A DNA stretch of 64,000 nt from Caenorhabditis remanei (taxonomy: Eukaryota; Nematoda; Chromadorea; Rhabditida; Rhabditidae), in the NCBI RefSeq assembly GCF_010183535.1, contig NC_071331.1, positions 8,928,001 through 8,992,000 on the forward strand, in the 5' to 3' direction. Within the stretch, counting starts at the first letter, position 1. Each line of letters starts with the position of its first letter. Positions 1-10,455 of the stretch are shown piece by piece. A program made the translations under genes and the position numbers. The notes beneath the pieces are model-generated. The model was not told where the DNA came from, did no database searches, and saw only the letters and a list, made by a program, of their open reading frames with translations.

Positions 1-470
1 CGCGGCACTGGTAGATCAGAAGTATGTCACATGTATGTAAAGCTATAAAAAAGATCGTGGGCCACTTTTTTTCTGTTTCTTCAGGCGATCTCGTAGAAAA
101 CCAGAAGATTGGTCCATGTTCAAAAATGCAAACCATTTAGTTGAATAGCGGGCTCCGCGGCGTCACTTTAAAAAAAACGGGCCGTATCTTTTCATGGCGT
201 GGATCAATCCGGAAACGGACAACACGTCCTGACGTGGGTTCGAACCTACTAACTGTAGTCAACGTTACTTAACTTGCTAGATCGGACGCTGCGACTCTCT
301 AATCTAGATAGTAGTAATCAATTAACAAAATTTACGTTTTCATGACTTAGAAACAAGAGAATCGACGTCATGTCGGACTGATTTATCGAACCCTCCGACG
401 TCCCTCCGGTTATCGCCTTCAACGCATCTAACTTCTCCTTGGTCTGGAGCAGACTTGGATCAGAATCCAG
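1..470. other. Intergenic, no gene recognised
   Basis: I see no supported coding exon or RNA gene here. The stretch has fairly GC-rich patches (around 145-240) and phrases such as GGGCCACTTTT that recur loosely inside the repeat element at 50.8-50.9 kb, so it is probably old transposon-derived sequence cut by the window edge. A tRNA B-box-like string near 240-255 was examined and rejected. Confidence 0.5.
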
Positions 471-790
471 CATACTTGTCAAATCACGGGCCGGCCCGCG
501 GGCCGTGCCGGGCCGGGCTCGCTGAAAATTTCAGGGCCCGGGCCGGCCCGCAGGGCCCGCAGCAAAAAATTATTTTTGAAAAATAGAATTGAAAGTCTTG
601 GAAATTAAATTTTTTCTTCGGTTTATACTAAAAAGAGGTCGGGGGATTCGATAAGACTACTTTCAGAAGCCTCCAGCAAGTTCTTGATCCTGATTCTGAT
701 CATCGGCTGATTTTTTTTCAATATTTTGACGGGCCGAACGGGCCGGGCCGGAAGATTTTTTTAGCGGGCCCGGCCCGGCCCGGCCCGGCA
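471..790. repeat. GC-rich CATACTTG-end repeat, one-ended copy
   Basis: The stretch begins with CATACTTGTCAA, the same terminal motif as the complete elements at 3601-3881 and 31315-31381. It runs into a dense GGGCCGGCCCG tract (about 488-565), an AT-rich middle, and a second GGGCCGGGCC tract (about 730-790). No matching TTGCAAGTATG right end is visible. It abuts the CTCAGGTAA-family remnant at 791, so it is probably truncated or nested there. It has no coding capacity that I trust. Confidence 0.6.
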
Positions 791-905
791 TTTTGGCACT
801 TTGCCCACGAAATGGGCCATGTGGCCCAGAATATGGGCATGATGGCCCGCGTAGGGCGGGCCATACTGCCCATTTTGTGGGCAAAGTGGCCCAAAATTAC
901 CTGAG
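791..905. repeat. Right-end remnant of CTCAGGTAA-family element
   Basis: This 115-bp GC-rich, nearly palindromic stretch starts TTTTGGCACTTTGCCCAC and ends GTGGGCAAAGTGGCCC followed by AAAATTACCTGAG. It is nearly identical to the right end of the complete element at 4692-5581. The host bases that follow (AT, then AAAAACGTAAGATG) are also the same as beside that element. The insertion therefore predates the duplication that produced the two PAQR pseudogene copies. The left part of the element is missing here. Confidence 0.7.
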
Positions 906-966
906 ATGAAAAACGTAAGATGTTTTGAATTGTTTTTAATTCGGTCATCTTGAAATGTACTTTTAG

Positions 967-2468
967 ACACAAACTTCACAAAACCCTCTGGCAAAATGAC
1001 TATGTCATCAACCACTACAGGCCTACAGCGATGACAAGAAAGATGTGTGCAAAAAGGTGAGAAGGGAAATTATCTGTTTCTACTGGTTTACAACCTTTGA
1101 ATATCTATTTTTCTTCGATTCCAAGAGTCTTATTTCAGTGCATTCCATATCAACAACGAGACTATCAATATCTGGAGTCATTTACTAGGATTCATCTACT
1201 TCACCTATCAACAATACTACACAAACTACATAGTTCTCCCATCAGTCGGATCTCATAAAGCTGATCATTTCGTGTTCACTCTATCAATATTCGAAATGCA
1301 AATGTGTATGCTTCTATCAGCAAGTTATCATACATTCGGGTGTACAAGCATTGAGATGAGACAGAAATAGCTGAAAATGGATATATTCGGAATATCGGCG
1401 GGTCTACTTGGAATGTATTTGAATGGAATTTATACCGCGTTTTTCTGTTTCCAGGTGAGCATATTTGAAGGGTCGGAATGTCAGAAGATTCCGAAACAAT
1501 ATTCTTTCAGGACCACCTAACATCTTACATTTACATTCTACTTGGCATATTCGTCATCACCGCTTATGTACCGACTCGACAAGATTTCTTTGAGCGAAAG
1601 ATTGTTGGTGAGTTCATTGTAACTATACTAGATTCGAGTGAACTTTCTTTGCAAAAGATACCCTTGGACTAGTTTGAGTTAACAGTTCCTTCATTACTAG
1701 TTCTCTGAAATAGTAAAAAAATAAAAAATTAATAATTTTTCAGGCTCCCGAGTTGGTCTCCTTCACATAATTTATTGTATCATCATAACATTCGGAATCT
1801 GTCCGACAGTTCATTGGGTGTTCCTTCATGGTGGATTTGATAGTGATCATGTTGTTGTAGGTTTTTTTTGTTTCATTTGCATATAGTTGCAAAACTGGTG
1901 AGAAATCGTTATTGAAACGGATCTCCAGGAAAGAATTGCACAGGATTTTCTGTTTTAAATCCTGCAGTTAGATCATTTGTCATAAATTTGTATTTCAAAT
2001 CATTCTCTTCCACTTATCAATACCTCCATTTTCAATTAATCTTATGCATTTTCAGAAATGGTTCCCCAATGTTATTGTACTCTACTCATTGATAGCTGCC
2101 GCCTTCATGTTCTATGTCACAATGGTGCCGGAGAGACTTTGGCCAGGTATCGAATACAATGCTATCAATAAATCTGATCGGGAATTTCCTATGTTTCACT
2201 TTTTCCTGAAAAATCGATTTTTGCAATTGTTTAATAGTTGTTTCGTAACATTGATCTTGATGTTCCAGGAAAATTCGACGTGGTCGGATGTTCGCATCAA
2301 TGGTGGCACATCTTCATTCTCGGAGCAATGATCTATTGGCAACAATCTGGAAATCAACTGCTCACAGAATATCGATCATTCTCTGATAGTTGCCATCGAT
2401 TCATCCCTCAACAAAACTTCTCTGAAATCTCACATTCTATCTCTAATTATAGTCATCCCTCAATGTAA
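967..2468 (+). pseudogene. PAQR3-like receptor pseudogene, copy 1
   Basis: This is a copy of a progestin/adipoQ-receptor (PAQR) gene, a seven-helix membrane protein family; the closest human family member I recognise is PAQR3. Exons read as 967-1056, 1139-1454, 1511-1607, 1744-1856, 2056-2145 and 2269-2468 with GT/AG borders. Diagnostic segments include NETINIWSHLLGF, the SASYHTFGC region, PTVHWVF, VPERLWPG and SHQWWHIF, with the conserved histidines. The gene is broken by an in-frame TAG at 1368-1370, where the third copy (near 22280) has TGG. No start codon exon is recognisable upstream, because repeats at 471-905 replace it. The last exon ends with a natural TAA at 2466-2468. Copy 2 lies 4674 bp further on. 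I infer it is not a functional gene, though exon and splice conservation suggests recent decay. Confidence 0.85.
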
Positions 2469-2590
2469 ATCTGACTCCTTGAAAATCGGTTCCTTATTGC
2501 TCATTTCTTTATTTATTCTGTTTCCTTTGAATTATTTATTGATCTCATTTTTGGAGTTAATGTTAATTCTATTTTCTTTTTATTAGTAAC

Positions 2591-3266
2591 CAGGGTGCTC
2601 CACCGGCGGTAAAATCGAAGAAAAACCGGTTTTTTTCAACCGGTGAAAATCGTTTCTTCAATCGGTTAATTTCAACCGGTTTTTCAAAAACAAAAATCGG
2701 AAGAAATCGATTTTCTTCGATTTTGTTTTGAAAAAAAAACCGTTCGGTTTCGGTTTTCATCGGTTTAGAAACCGGTTAAAAAACCGATTATTCTTCGATT
2801 TTTACCGATTTTTTCCGATTTTCATCGGTTTTTTCTTAAAGTTCAAGTTCTACAGTAGTTTGTCACGTTTCAATAACGTCACACGTTTTTTCTATTTTTA
2901 TAGAAAACTTGAACAAAAATGAGAAATTATTAATTTTAACATAAAATCTAAATTGAGAACAGTGCAAAATATGATAGAAACGTGACAAACTACTGTAGAA
3001 CTTGAACTTTAAGAAAAAAACCGATGAAAATCGGAAAAAATCGGTAAAAATCGAAGAATAATCGGTTTTTTAACCGGTTTCTAAACCGATGAAAACCGAA
3101 ATCGAACGGTTTTTTTTCAAAACACAATCGAAGAAAATCGATTTTTTCCGATTTTTCCCCGGAGAAAAATCGATTTATTTTTCTAAAAACCGACGAATAT
3201 TTTAACCGATTTTTTTTTACCAAAAACCGATTTTAATCGGTATTGAAGTATCGGTGGAGCACCCTG
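2591..3266. mobile_element. hAT-type foldback MITE
   Basis: The 676-bp element starts CAGGGTGCTCCACCG and ends CGGTGGAGCACCCTG. It is an imperfect palindrome over most of its length, with long arms rich in AACCGGTTTTT and AAAATCGG motifs and a spacer near 2880-2970. It is flanked by TTAGTAAC (2583-2590) and TTAGTAAG (3267-3274), an 8-bp target duplication with one mismatch. The PAQR copy 2 locus at 7250-7270 keeps the empty site with a single TTAGTAAG. CAGGG termini and 8-bp duplications are typical of hAT transposons. It has no transposase; the short frames in it are repeats of charged residues and are not genes. Confidence 0.9.
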
Positions 3267-3274
3267 TTAGTAAG

Positions 3275-3600
3275 TAAGGTTTGCTTTACGAGGTTTCCCG
3301 TTGGGTATTTATTGTAGATTTTAGTGCCTTTTTTGATTCAATAAAACAATTTATTATTCCTTCTTTTGAACTGACGAAAAAAATCTGGACTTGATTGGTC
3401 ACCTTCTGCCAGAAATGCAGGAGAAAAGGAATCATGAAAACAGAAAATGGTGGGAAAAGACGGGAACCAATAGTCGTGCTAAAGAATTTTGAAAATATAA
3501 AATTGTTCTGTTTTAGACCTAGCTAGGTGACAAAAAATTGCTAGAAAATGGTTCTTTGTCCCATTTCAGCTTTTGTACCATTCAACTTATCAGTATCAAG
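3275..3600. other. Duplicated 3' flank, then unique AT-rich DNA
   Basis: The first 70 bases or so continue the PAQR duplication and match 7263-7335 (TTTGCTTTACGAGG onward, ending at TTTTTTGATTCAAT). After that the two copies diverge, which marks the right edge of the duplicated block. No gene is seen. Confidence 0.5.
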
Positions 3601-3881
3601 CATACTTGCAACGGGCCGGACCGGGCCCGAGGCCTGGCCCGGCTGAAAAATTTGAACTGAAATTTTGAACGAAAATTTGAATTTTTTTTGATTTTTTTCC
3701 CAAAAATGTCGAACTTTTGACTATACTTCAGGATTCAATCAAACGATAGTTATCAACAATTTAAAATTTTTAATGTAAAATTTCAAAACAATTCAAACAT
3801 TTTGGTAAAAAATAGGTACCTTTTTTTGAAGCCGGGCCGGGCCTTGAAAATTCTCTACCGGGCCGTAAATTTGCAAGTATG
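3601..3881. mobile_element. GC-rich CATACTTGCAA-end transposon, 281 bp
   Basis: The element has terminal inverted repeats CATACTTGCAA (3601-3611) and TTGCAAGTATG (3871-3881), each followed inward by GGGCCGG-type GC blocks, with an AT-rich core. It is flanked by GTATCAAG (3593-3600) and GTATGAAG (3882-3889), an 8-bp target duplication with one mismatch. This suggests mobilisation by an hAT-like transposase. There is no ORF. Confidence 0.8.
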
Positions 3882-3889
3882 GTATGAAG

Positions 3890-4690
3890 GAAAGTATTTC
3901 AAACTCAAACGTGGATTCAATCAAAGTTGAAACAGTGAACCGACGGATACTTGAGAAAATGTAATTCTGTTTTCAAACTTTTAGATTCTGTAACACGGTG
4001 TTTTTTTCTGATTTTCCATATCTTGTTAACCGGCAAACTATGTATAACAAGGCATCAAATTTTCAGTTTTCCGAACATTGACATGGTTTCCAATTAATGT
4101 ACAATTTCAAAGTACAAGTATTAAGAAAATATGTTCAAGCTCTAATAATATGAAGTTATATAGTAGGAGGAATAATTTTGATTTTTGACAAGTTTGGTCT
4201 GAGAGAACATTCGAGAAATTTGACTTTGGTCGTTTTGGTTTTCAGTTGCTGACAGTAGTTGTTTCTACCATTTTTTTTATTTTAGAATCAACTTGTGTCG
4301 TTTTTCACTTAATTTAATAAAAGACAACAACAATAATGATTGAAAATACTTTTAAATTTGAAAAATAAACAACATGACCGAAGTCGAATTTCTCGGCCAT
4401 TTCACAGACCGCCGCTCGTCCTCAGAAAGTACTGGACTGAATTTAACAATTCTCTCAATTACTGCACTCTTGGGAACGCATACATCACGATATGAAAACA
4501 TCAGAACAGACCTTAATACACTTTCAATTCTGATACTCAATTACTCGAAGATTCTCAATGTTTTCTGTCATTTGCTAGTTTTTTTCTGTTTCGATGACGT
4601 TTCATGAGCTTAAAAGATTTCGTAGCGCACTCTCATCAAGAAAATTTCTAACTTCACCTCGTCAGCAAGTGAGTAATTATTTCTGTATCA
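3890..4690. other. Intergenic; 5' flank of PAQR copy 2
   Basis: No intact gene is seen. From about 4583 the sequence (TTTCGATGACGTTTCATGA, then CGTCAGCAAGTGAGT) matches 21597-21640 and 21783-21800 upstream of PAQR copy 3, including a possible splice donor AA|GTGAGT. This part is therefore the 5' flank or leader exon of the PAQR copy 2 locus. An open stretch at 4374-4607 is not supported by any family resemblance. Confidence 0.5.
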
Positions 4691-4691
4691 T

Positions 4692-5581
4692 CTCAGGTAT
4701 TTTTGGGCAGCGGTTGGGCAACGAAACTTTCGATTGGGCCATGTGGCCAGTGAATAGGGCACAGAGCCCGCAAAAAGGGCCACATGACCCAGTGGGCACA
4801 GGTTGGGCGCAGGTTGGGCCACAGGTTGAGAGTTAGGAAATACTTGGTGGATGTGGGCACAGTTTGGGCGCTTGGTGAGGATGAATGGGCGCAGCATGGG
4901 CACGGAGTGGGCACAAGTGGATAAATCGCGCTCTACTGCACACTCTGATTTTTCGCCACGATTTTTCTTATTTATTTCGTTTCTTTTTCAATTTTATCGT
5001 CCTGTTATTTTATGCTACTTATTCAAAAAGAAGATAATAGAGAATCTCGATCAAACAGGTAAGATATTATTATTTTATCTTTTAATTTTTGTCAAATTTC
5101 AGCGGAGCAAGAAATAAATTCAGCAATACGAGAATCATCATCAACTACGCGCTCCGGCTGCTCCACTTCTCGTCTCTGATAATTTTCGCATTTCCTGTAG
5201 ATTATTTGTTGAAATTTCTATATTTGTAGTTATTACTGAAAATGATTTCATTCTCCTGTATTATTTATGTATTCCTATTTCCCATAGTATATTTTGACCA
5301 ATTATAGCTTATTTTCTCCTATTACTTCCCATAATTACTTAATTAATTATTTTGTGTTTAAATTTGACAAATAAATAGTAGAAAAGAACAAAAATGTGTA
5401 ATCTAGTTAATTATTGTGAGGAATGGGAGGGAGCGAAGGGAGCTGAATGCTGCGCGTGGAACCGAATTTTGGCACTTTGCCCACGAAATGAGCCATGTGG
5501 CCCAGAATATGGGCATGATGGCCCGCGTAAGGCGGGCCATACTGCCCATTTTGTGGGCAAAGTGGCCCAAAATTACCTGAG
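4692..5581. mobile_element. CTCAGGTAA-family element inserted in PAQR copy 2
   Basis: The 890-bp element has inverted ends CTCAGGTATTTTTGGGC and GCCCAAAATTACCTGAG, flanked by AT on both sides (4690-4691, 5582-5583). The empty site is preserved at PAQR copy 3 (about 21818-21836, CTGTATCATTGAAAA). Both ends are GC-rich with repeated GGGCC/TTGGGC words; the core is AT-rich. A related but different element with the same outermost bases lies at 50412-51222. No transposase is encoded, and the superfamily is not clear to me. Confidence 0.8.
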
Positions 5582-5642
5582 ATTAAAAACGTAAGATGTT
5601 TTGAATTGTTTTTAAATCGGTCATCTTGAAATGTACTTTTAG

Positions 5643-7142
5643 ACACAAACTTCACAAAACCCTCTGGCAAAATGACTGTCATCAACCACTACAGGCCTCC
5701 AGCGATGACAAGAAAGATGTGTGCAAAGAGGTGAGAAGGGAAATTATCTGTTTCTACTGGTTTACAACCTTTGAATATCTATTTTTCTTCGATTCCAAGA
5801 GTCTTATTTCAGTGCATTCCATATCAACAACGAGACTATCAATATCTGGAGTCATTTACTCGGATTCATCTACTTCACCTATCAACAATACTACACAAAC
5901 TACATAGTTCTCCCATCAGTCGGATCTCATAAAGCTGATCATTTCGTGTTCACTCTATCAATATTCGGAATGCAAATGTGTATGCTTCTATCAGCAAGTT
6001 ATCATACATTCGGGTGTACAAGCATTGAGATGAGACAGAAATAGCTGAAAATGGATATATTCGGAATATCGGCGGGTCTACTTGGAATGTATTTGAATGG
6101 AATTTATACCGCGTTTTTCTGTTTCCAGGTGAGCATATTTGAAGGGTCGGAATGTCAGAAGATTCCGAAACAATATTCTTTCAGGACCACCTAACATCTT
6201 ACATTTACATTCTACTTGGCATATTCGTCATCACCGCTTATGTACCGACTCGACAAGATTTCTTTGAGCGAAAGATTGTTGGTGAGTTCATTGTAACTAT
6301 ACTAGATTCGAGTGAACTTTCTTTGCAAAAGATACCCTTGGACTAGTTTGAGTTAACAGTTCCTTCATTACTAGTTCTCTGAAATAGTAAAAAAATCAAA
6401 AATTAATAATTTTCCAGGCTCCCGAGTTGGTCTCCTTCACATAATTTATTGTATCATCATAACATTCGGAATCTGTCCGACAGTTCATTGGGTGTTCCTT
6501 CATGGTGGATTTGATAGTGATCATGTTGTTGTAGTTTTTTTTTGTTTCATTTGCATATAGTTGCAAAACTGGTGAGAAATCGTTATTGAAACGGATCTCC
6601 AGGAAAGAATTGCACAGGATTTTCTGTTTTAAATCCTGCAGTTAGATCATTTGTCATAAATTTGTATTTCAAATCATTCTCTTCCACTTATCAATACCTC
6701 CATTTTCAATTAATCTTATGCATTTTCAGAAATGGTTCCCCAATGTTATTGTACTCTACTCATTGATAGCTGCCGCCTTCATGTTCTATGTCACAATGGT
6801 GCCGGAGAGACTTTGGCCAGGTATCGAATACAATGCTATCAATAAATCTGATCGGGAATTTCCTATGTTTCACTTTTTCCTGAAAAATCGATTTTTGCAA
6901 TTGTTTAATAGTTGTTTCGTAACATTGATCTTGATGTTCCAGGAAAATTCGACGTGGTCGGATGTTCGCATCAATGGTGGCACATCTTTATTCTCGGAGC
7001 AATGATCTATTGGCAACAGTCTGGAAATCAACTACTCACAGAATACCGATCGTTCTCTGATAGTTGCCATCGATTCATCCCTCAACAAAACTTCTCTGAA
7101 ATCTCGCATTCTATCTCTAATTATAGTCATCCCTCAATGTAA
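5643..7142 (+). pseudogene. PAQR3-like receptor pseudogene, copy 2
   Basis: This copy is nearly identical to copy 1 over its whole length (offset 4676, then 4674 bp), with the same six-exon structure. It carries the same in-frame TAG (6042-6044) in the second exon. In addition, a 2-bp deletion in the first exon, near 5676 (GACTGTCATC where copy 1 has GACTATGTCATC), shifts the frame just before the conserved HYRPPA segment. The 3' end is complete to TAA (7140-7142). Because the nonsense codon is shared, it arose before this duplication, and copy 1 or 2 was copied as a pseudogene. The leader region at 4583-4690 belongs to this locus but is separated from it by the element at 4692-5581. Confidence 0.85.
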
Positions 7143-7439
7143 ATCTGACTTTTTGAAAATCGGTTCCTTATTGCTCATTTCTTTATTTTTCCAGTTTCTT
7201 TTATATTATTTATTGATCTCATTATTGGAGTTAATGTTAATTCTCTTTTCTTTTTATTAGTAAGTAAGGTTTGCTTTACGAGGTTACCCGGTGGGTATTT
7301 ATTGTAGATTTTAGTGCCTTTTTTGATTCAATGAAATTAGTTTAAAAACACTTTGTCTAGTTATTGCAGTGAAAAACCCAGTTTCTGTCTGACTTTAACT
7401 AAGTCTTGAAATTGAATTTTTCTTGTTTCATGTTGGCGG
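7143..7439. other. 3' flank of PAQR copy 2
   Basis: This contains the empty target site (TTAGTAAG near 7256-7263) of the hAT MITE present in copy 1, and the right edge of the duplicated block near 7335. No gene is seen. Confidence 0.5.
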
Positions 7440-8100
7440 GCGCGCTGTCCGTGTTTGATACACGAGACAGTACCAGTGTTGCGACGGTTATTGGGCAGGT
7501 GAACCCCGAACCGACCGCAATGAGCGAGAGAGTGTGAACTTAGAAAGTTAACCAACACAAAATTATACAAACGGTTTATTAGAGCAATCTCGAAAGGAGA
7601 AACACCATAGTTGGAGGAATCTCTTCATGCATTGACGATGGTGGATGGTCCATTGGCGTTGTTGGTCGCAAATGACTTGTCGATGTGTGCAGTTGAGAAG
7701 AGAGTCCAGTAGGCGAAACGTAGACGATTGACTTCAGATACTGATTGGTAGCGATTCGATAGCTTATATTGACATTGAAACGTGGCAAATGTCATCATGA
7801 TAAGAGTATTGAGTTCGTTTCACGTTGTTGGTAGGCTAAGTAATCCTCCTTTGAGAGTAACAATAAGTTTACCGTTGTATATTACGTGGAAATAATCTAC
7901 GAGTTAGATTGTACCAGTTGGGGCAATATAGCTGGGGCTATTATTGTCACGACAACCAGTATTACCATCTTTCGGTTCATTAGCTCATCAATGTGTATGT
8001 CAAATTGAGGAGCAAAATTGATATTTGAAATTTTGAGAATTTTTTTCAGTTTCTATTATGTGTCAAAACTTTTTCAAATTTCAAATAAACCAATGATAAT
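7440..8100 (+). pseudogene. Fragment of acidic secreted protein gene, 3' end
   Basis: Bases 7445-7476 and 7955-8100 together match the end of exon 2 and the 3' UTR of the acidic protein gene (compare 10360-10520 and 26830-26990). The recognisable coding words are TRQYQYYHLSVHYLIN and VKLRSEIDI. The coding part is degraded and lacks the signal-peptide exon and the acidic middle. It is interrupted by the solo LTR at 7477-7954. It lies directly upstream of copy 2 of the same gene, so it is probably a leftover of a tandem duplication. Confidence 0.7.
7477..7954. mobile_element. Solo LTR, 478 bp
   Basis: The sequence begins TGTTGCGACGG and ends GTCACGACA (TG...CA ends, short imperfect inverted repeat). 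It is flanked by a perfect 5-bp duplication ACCAG (7472-7476 and 7955-7959). The intact gene copies at 10378 and 26847 read straight through as GTACCAGTATTACC, proving the insertion. No internal retrotransposon sequence is present, so it is the product of LTR-LTR recombination. It differs from both complete LTR elements in this window. Confidence 0.88.
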
Positions 8101-8584
8101 GGAAAGATAATGGCTTCATAACTTGCTAACAAGGTGCAGAGACAAAAATAACACGGACTAAAGTTATAGACAAGTGTGGGAAGGTGAAACTGAAATTTGT
8201 TGAAAAACTAGGGACACTGTTTCAAGCTGGGGATATATTTTTCAAAAATTCAAATTTCACAAGCTAGGAATATTTAAGATGACATTATTTCCATTTTTAA
8301 TTACTATTGGAAACAGTCAGAAATTCTGAATTTCTCAGCATTGTTTTAGTTTATTGTTTCGTTTACATTCTCATCGAGCTCAATCCCAGTCTTCCCACGA
8401 CATGATACAAAAGACCGCTCTTTGATGTCTCTTTCCCATTGCCGCTATGGTCTCATGAGCGTGGGAAAATCAGGTGGGTGTGACTGTTATGGGGGCTCCC
8501 AACTGCACTGCCTCTTCTAACAGAAAATGTGCACTCTTGGATACGATTAGTTGATCTCCCATTTGGAAAGAAGACTTGCCCAAA

Positions 8585-10455
8585 ATGCGTTCCTTATTTT
8601 CCGTTTTCATCCTGTTTCTTAGTTTCTACTCAATTGCAAATGCTCGTCGAATTAATGTTATAGTCAAGAAAACTAATGGATGGTATGATTCTGCCACAAT
8701 TCAATCCGTAAGTTATTAACATCATTTGCTTTTAATGAATCAAAAAATAAATTCAGGTCAACTATTAGGTTGATGCATAAGTTTCTTTCTTTTTTTGGGT
8801 AATTTTTGGTATGAAATATCTAGAAGACTAATAGTTCACATAATATAAAACATTATTGGTTAGTACCCATAACTCATTGTGATTATACCTGTGACATTAC
8901 GTCTGCCATCAGCCTAATCTCAGCCGGAGGCACGTCAAAACACTTGAGGAACCCTTTTTTGGTACCATTTTTCGCCTCCATTTTTTTCCTAGAAAATGTT
9001 GACAAGAATGGGTGAGCTATTCAGAATTAAAACAAGCAAGAAAAGTAATTTATAAAAAGCAAATAAAAGCATTCCAACTAAGCAACGATAGATCAGTGCG
9101 GGTAACTGATGAAAGGTTAGGATCAGCAATTTAGGAGTGTGCGAGTATTTTCAATATTTCTTTAACTGTAGATAGGGAAATTGGTGGAAATGTTGGTTAT
9201 TGAGTAAAGTAGACATTGATCTTTCTAAATTTACTTTGTTTCCAATATTCACATCACTTGTCCTTTTTCGGAGGAAGCCCGAAGTCAACATCATCAAAAC
9301 CACTTGATTTTTGAGTTTGATGAGGCCTACTGCTCCTACCTCTAAAGCAATCCACTAGATATTTTGCACATTTTTAGATCAATGTGTGTACTATTGATTA
9401 TTTACAATAAAATAATTCAGACTTATTTGTGAGCGTTCAGAAGAGACCTAGACTCCACTCAGGTCTAGTACACAAAATTTCTCGAAAGCGCAAAAATCAT
9501 AAGAAATTTATCAGCCAAGTTTTATCACTTAATTTGATAGCTGTGTCATAAACTTTTTTATGGCATAACTTACTCATTTTCCCCTCTAACTTTTACAAAT
9601 AGTTTGGTACAAATGTTCTCTCAAATATTTTTGTAATCTGTTTGAACCCAGCTGAACCATGATTTCTCTTTGCTGTCGATCGTCTTATCACAACTTTTTT
9701 GTTTTCAACATTCCGACTAAAAACTAAATTGAGATAACAAGATAAAATCTTGTTCTATAAATTGCGTTTAATTTCTTATGAAGATCTTATTATTTCGATA
9801 CCAATGCGACAAAAATCAAAAAACTTTCCAAAACAGGCATTTGGTTGGCGATCAAAAAAGCCATCGTTTTCACGAACTGTCTAGGCACCAACTTGAAACA
9901 TTATGTGTTAGCCACTAAAGAGGTCATAAAAATGCAAAAAAGTTTGGGTTGAAAAACAACCTCATCGCTTAGAGAACGGGGGCCAAAGTCACACCTTCAA
10001 AAAAGAAAGAAACTTATGCATCAACCTAATACGAAGAACTGGGACGGAAAAGTTGGGACGAACTGACTGAAGTGGAGAGATATCTATTGGAAACTGAACA
10101 TGCTTTACGTGATTTGAATTCAGATTCTGTTTCAGAAGATTATGATTATCAGGAGGGAGAGTATGATGAGAGCTCTCAGGGTTCAGATGAAAAAAACAAT
10201 GATGACGCTACAGACTCTGAAGACGACAGCGCCGAGGATTCAGAGGAAGACGAGTCATCAGAAACCGATGATAGTCTTCCAAAAGAAGATGTACTCCAGG
10301 AGCCTTCAGAAACTAGCCATCACTACAATGACAGAAGACGAATCGGTGGGAGAGCTGCCCCAGTTTGGAACACGAGACAGTACCAGTATTACCATCTTTC
10401 TGTCCATTATCTCATCAATGTGTTTGTAAAGTTGAGGAGCGAAATTGATATTTGA
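8585..10455 (+). pseudogene. Acidic secreted protein gene, copy 2, split by mariner
   Basis: Exon 1 (8585-8707) starts ATGCGTTCC and encodes a hydrophobic signal peptide followed by a basic NVIVKKTNGWYDSA segment. A 49-bp intron (8708-8756) has good borders. Exon 2 starts at 8757 but after eight bases is interrupted by the mariner-like element 8765-10029, and resumes at 10032. The remainder (ELGRKSWDELTEVERYLL, an Asp/Glu/Ser-rich middle, then the conserved HYNDRRRIGGRAA and VKLRSEIDI end) is open to TGA at 10455. Apart from the insertion I see no frame damage, so the disruption looks recent. The acidic middle is shorter than in the intact copy at 26177-26935. The function of the family is unknown to me. 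Confidence 0.85.
8765..10029. mobile_element. mariner-like element, 1265 bp
   Basis: The element has inverted ends TTAGGTTGATGCATAAG and CTTATGCATCAACCTAA (the repeat extends to about 30 bp) and a TA target duplication (8763-8764 and 10030-10031). Both the TTAGGTTG start and the length fit the mariner superfamily. No transposase frame longer than 60 codons is open, so it is decayed or non-autonomous. It splits exon 2 of the acidic protein gene; the undisturbed reading is seen at 26351-26370. Confidence 0.88.

Noticed and set aside
225..275. GGGTTCGAACCTAC resembles a tRNA T-arm (B box)
   Set aside because: The T-stem does not pair beyond one or two bases, and no acceptor stem, D-arm or anticodon arm can be laid out upstream.
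2569..3223. Open frames of 60-80 codons on both strands
   Set aside because: They are Phe/Arg/Lys repeats produced by the foldback arms of the hAT MITE.
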